Translations under genes and position numbers: made by a program | The notes under the pieces: generated by a model | Database searches by the model: none | What the model saw: only the letters and a program-made list of their open reading frames with translations | Told to the model about the DNA's origin: nothing | Assembly (NCBI GenBank): GCA_030705695.1 | Contig: JAUZPX010000008.1 | Location: 1-26,862 of the forward strand | Length of the DNA: 26,862 bases | Origin: Bacillota bacterium | Lineage (GTDB): Bacteria > Bacillota > Clostridia > Oscillospirales > Acutalibacteraceae | Direction of reading: 5' to 3' | Shown here: positions 25,411 to 26,862 of the stretch, piece by piece | Layout of the letters: each line of letters begins with the position of its first letter | Numbering within the stretch: position 1 is the first letter of the stretch

Positions 25411-25447
25411 AAAAAACGATTGCGTCCGAGCAAAAACCCGAACGCAA
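25411..25447 (-). terminator. Intrinsic terminator after rplT
   Basis: On the minus strand an 11-bp stem with two G-T wobbles pairs 25437-25447 with 25420-25430 around a 6-base loop. Three bases later a TTTTTT run follows (25411-25416). It ends the infC-rpmI-rplT operon. Confidence 0.85.
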
Positions 25448-25460
25448 CTGATTATAAAAA

Positions 25461-25811
25461 TTATGCACCTTTAACCTGTGCAACAAGCTTTGCAAAAGCT
25501 TCAGGATCAGCAATTGCAATCTCTGAAAGCATTTTACGATTCAAGCCAATATTAGCTTTCTTAAGACCGTTCATAAAGCAAGAATAGTTCATACCGTTCA
25601 TTTTGCAAGCAGCAGAAATACGAGTAATCCACAGACGGCGGAAATCTCTCTTTCTTTGTTTACGTCCAATATAAGCATAATTGCCTGATTTCATAACGGC
25701 TTCTTTAGCCATTTTAAAATGCTTGCTCTTTGCACCATAGTAGCCTTTTGCAAGCTTTAATACTTTATTTCTTCTTTTACGAGTCGCCAATGCGCCCTTT
25801 ACACGTGCCAT
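25461..25811 (-). CDS. rplT: 50S ribosomal protein L20
   Basis: L20 binds 23S rRNA early in 50S assembly and in Bacillus also represses its own operon through the leader RNA. The 116-residue protein has the very basic N-terminal arm MARVKGALATRKRRNK, the KGYYGAKS stretch, AYIGRKQRKRDFRRLWI, and a LNRKMLSEIA segment in the globular C-terminal half. All match the family, as does the length. The ATG follows GGAGGG. It is the last gene of the infC operon, 49 bases after rpmI, and a terminator starts 13 bases after its stop. Confidence 0.99.
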   Translation of the reverse strand: MARVKGALATRKRRNKVLKLAKGYYGAKSKHFKMAKEAVMKSGNYAYIGRKQRKRDFRRLWITRISAACKMNGMNYSCFMNGLKKANIGLNRKMLSEIAIADPEAFAKLVAQVKGA

Positions 25812-25860
25812 AATATATGCCCTCCGTAAATTTGGATAATTATCTTAAAATAAAAATTGC

Positions 25861-26058
25861 TTATTGATAAGGAATTAGACGTTTCACCTGTGCTACATTT
25901 GTCTTATCTGCCACAGTGGTTTGTCTTAATCCTCTTTTACGCTTTGTGCTCTTTTTATTTAAAATATGTCTCTTATTTGCGTGGGCACGGATGACCTTTC
26001 CGGTTTTTGTCAGCTTAAAGCGTTTTTTTGCTCCGCTGTGAGTCTTAATTTTTGGCAT
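25861..26058 (-). CDS. rpmI: 50S ribosomal protein L35
   Basis: L35 is a small basic protein of the large ribosomal subunit. The 65-residue protein starts MPKIKTHSGAKKRFK, continues with KTGKVIRAHANKRHIL and NKKSTKRKRGLR, and ends in VKRLIPYQ, all family hallmarks. The start is the ATG at 26056-26058, with GGAGGAG nine bases upstream; the frame remains open to 26109 but that part is not family sequence. It lies 28 bases after infC and 49 before rplT, the fixed order of this operon. Confidence 0.98.
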   Translation of the reverse strand: MPKIKTHSGAKKRFKLTKTGKVIRAHANKRHILNKKSTKRKRGLRQTTVADKTNVAQVKRLIPYQ

Positions 26059-26086
26059 ACTGTTTTTCTCCTCCCTATTTTTGTGG

Positions 26087-26605
26087 TTACTTATTAATTC
26101 TTGGCGCAAGGAACATCAGCATGCTCCTGCCCTCTAGTTTTGCAGGCTTTTCCACGGTAGCAACTTCTTCGCATGCCTCTGCAAAACGCTCCATAATAGC
26201 TATACCCAGCTCAGGATGCCCCATTTCACGGCCGCGAAAACGAATAGAAACTTTAACTTTATCGCTCTTTTTCAGAAATTTCAAGGCATTCGTCAGCTTT
26301 GTATTAAAATCATGTGTGTCAATATTAAGTGATAATCTGACTTCCTTGATTTCCACAACGTGCTGATTTTTTCTGGCCTCTTTTTCCCTTTTTGCTTGCT
26401 CAAAACGATATTTGCCGTAATCCATGATTTTACACACAGGCGGAGCAGCTTGAGGAGCAATCTTAACTAAATCAAGATTTTTCTCAAGCGCCATTTTAAG
26501 CGCATCCGCAGAAGACATAATACCGAGTTGCTCGCCGTCAGGCCCGATAATTCTAAGTTCCTTGTCGCGAATATCTTCGTTGATCTGTTGTTCTTTGTTG
26601 CTAAT
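26087..26605 (-). CDS. infC: Translation initiation factor IF-3, AUU start
   Basis: IF3 binds the 30S subunit, keeps it free of 50S, and checks the start codon and initiator tRNA. The 172-residue protein begins with the family sequence SNKEQQINEDIRDKELR and has IIGPDGEQLGIMSS, KIMDYGKYRFEQAK, EIKEVRLS and the C-terminal RFRGREMGHPELG. The frame supports a start at ATT (26603-26605), six bases after an ideal GGAGGTGG at 26612-26619; an internal ATG at 26518 would delete a conserved 29-residue stretch. AUU is the hallmark IF3 start, which IF3 itself discriminates against, allowing self-control as shown in E. coli. Confidence 0.97.
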   Translation of the reverse strand: MSNKEQQINEDIRDKELRIIGPDGEQLGIMSSADALKMALEKNLDLVKIAPQAAPPVCKIMDYGKYRFEQAKREKEARKNQHVVEIKEVRLSLNIDTHDFNTKLTNALKFLKKSDKVKVSIRFRGREMGHPELGIAIMERFAEACEEVATVEKPAKLEGRSMLMFLAPRINK

Positions 26606-26772
26606 GGGTAGCCACCTCCAAGAATCATAATGTTATTGTCAATAAAACAAGCGGACAGATTTCTCCGCCCGCAATGCAATACAATTCAGAAAATAATACT
26701 GAATCCTTAGTATTGACCCGTACAGACGGTACTCTACAGGTGAAAGCATTTCTGCCTTGCTTTATTGTTCTT
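26606..26772 (-). ncRNA. infC operon leader, possibly an L20-type regulatory leader
   Basis: The predicted leader is about 167 bases from the RNA start near 26772 to the AUU codon. It begins with a GCAAGGCAGAAATGCTTTC segment and a small CCGT/ACGG hairpin. Two mutually exclusive hairpins then share the ATTCAGTATT segment, and a terminator-like hairpin follows at 26641-26672. Leaders of this operon in Firmicutes bind L20 and switch between read-through and termination. Placement and partial structure fit; identity as the described L20 leader is inferred. Confidence 0.6.
26641..26672 (-). terminator. Probable attenuator hairpin in the infC leader
   Basis: A 9-bp stem with two G-T wobbles (26664-26672 with 26651-26659) is capped by a GAAA tetraloop on the minus strand. 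It is followed by a T-rich run TTGTTTTATT (26641-26650). It lies upstream of the infC ribosome binding site, so it would stop transcription before the gene. Confidence 0.7.
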
Positions 26773-26778
26773 AAAAGG

Positions 26779-26807
26779 AGTTTACCATGAACTTCACGGT
26801 TTGTCAA
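26779..26807 (-). promoter_or_regulatory. Sigma-A type promoter of infC-rpmI-rplT
   Basis: On the minus strand a perfect -35 TTGACA (26802-26807) and a -10 TAAACT (26779-26784) are separated by exactly 17 bases. The sequence upstream is AT-rich, like an UP element. The RNA start is expected near 26772. This is the strongest promoter seen in the window. Confidence 0.85.
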
Positions 26808-26862
26808 GGAAAAGTTATTTATAACATTAATTCAAATTTATTAAATGGTTTTAAATACAATA

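Noticed and set aside
26467..26679. A separate small protein gene overlapping the 5' end of infC
   Set aside because: It is an out-of-frame reading of the infC start and leader and has no ribosome binding site of its own.
1..26862. CRISPR array, tRNA or rRNA genes, prophage or toxin-antitoxin pair
   Set aside because: No regularly spaced repeats, no cloverleaf-like or rRNA sequence, no integrase or phage genes, and no recognised toxin or antitoxin family was seen on either strand.

Overview
The window looks like a chromosomal housekeeping segment from a low-GC Gram-positive anaerobe, most likely a member of class Clostridia (Bacillota). The evidence is AT-rich intergenic DNA, strong AGGAGG-type ribosome binding sites, frequent TTG and GTG starts, the FAD/folate-type tRNA methyltransferase TrmFO, and gene orders typical of Firmicutes (infC-rpmI-rplT, dprA-topA-trmFO, rnc-smc-ftsY, yhbY-nadD-yqeK-rsfS). 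I cannot name a genus from sequence alone. All protein genes except murC lie on the minus strand.

Layout from left to right. Positions 1-1018 hold the first 339 codons of a DEAD-box RNA helicase. An RluA-type pseudouridine synthase follows (1088-2026), with a recognisable promoter. Positions 2173-4220 hold four short, AT-rich accessory genes: a DUF1801 protein, a DUF4180 protein, an uncharacterised protein with a C-terminal membrane helix, and an uncharacterised HEXXH protein. Next come rlmD-type 23S rRNA uracil methyltransferase (4407-5780, minus) and, divergent from it, murC (6082-7464, plus). MurC faces leuS tail to tail, with one intrinsic terminator for each direction between them.

From 7586 to 25374 there is a nearly gapless minus-strand series. 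In transcription order it is a SpoU-family RNA methyltransferase, dprA, topA, trmFO, plsX, rnc, a radical SAM gene, smc, ftsY, an XTP/dITP pyrophosphatase gene, yhbY, nadD, yqeK, rsfS and leuS. Many junctions overlap by a few bases, which suggests one or a few long transcripts joining RNA modification, DNA topology and segregation, protein targeting, NAD synthesis and translation. Upstream, the infC-rpmI-rplT operon starts from a strong promoter, has a structured leader with a probable attenuator, uses an AUU start for IF3, and ends in an intrinsic terminator.

The most unusual feature is a pair of about 155-bp repeats at 5892-6046 and 11888-12043. They are about 90% identical by hand alignment, share one orientation, have terminal inverted repeats flanked by TA, and carry a central perfect hairpin, so they look like a MITE. 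One copy lies in the murC 5' region. The other is the only large gap in the long operon and supplies the stop codon of the pyrophosphatase gene. I found no CRISPR array, tRNA, rRNA, prophage, intact insertion sequence or clearly new multi-gene system.
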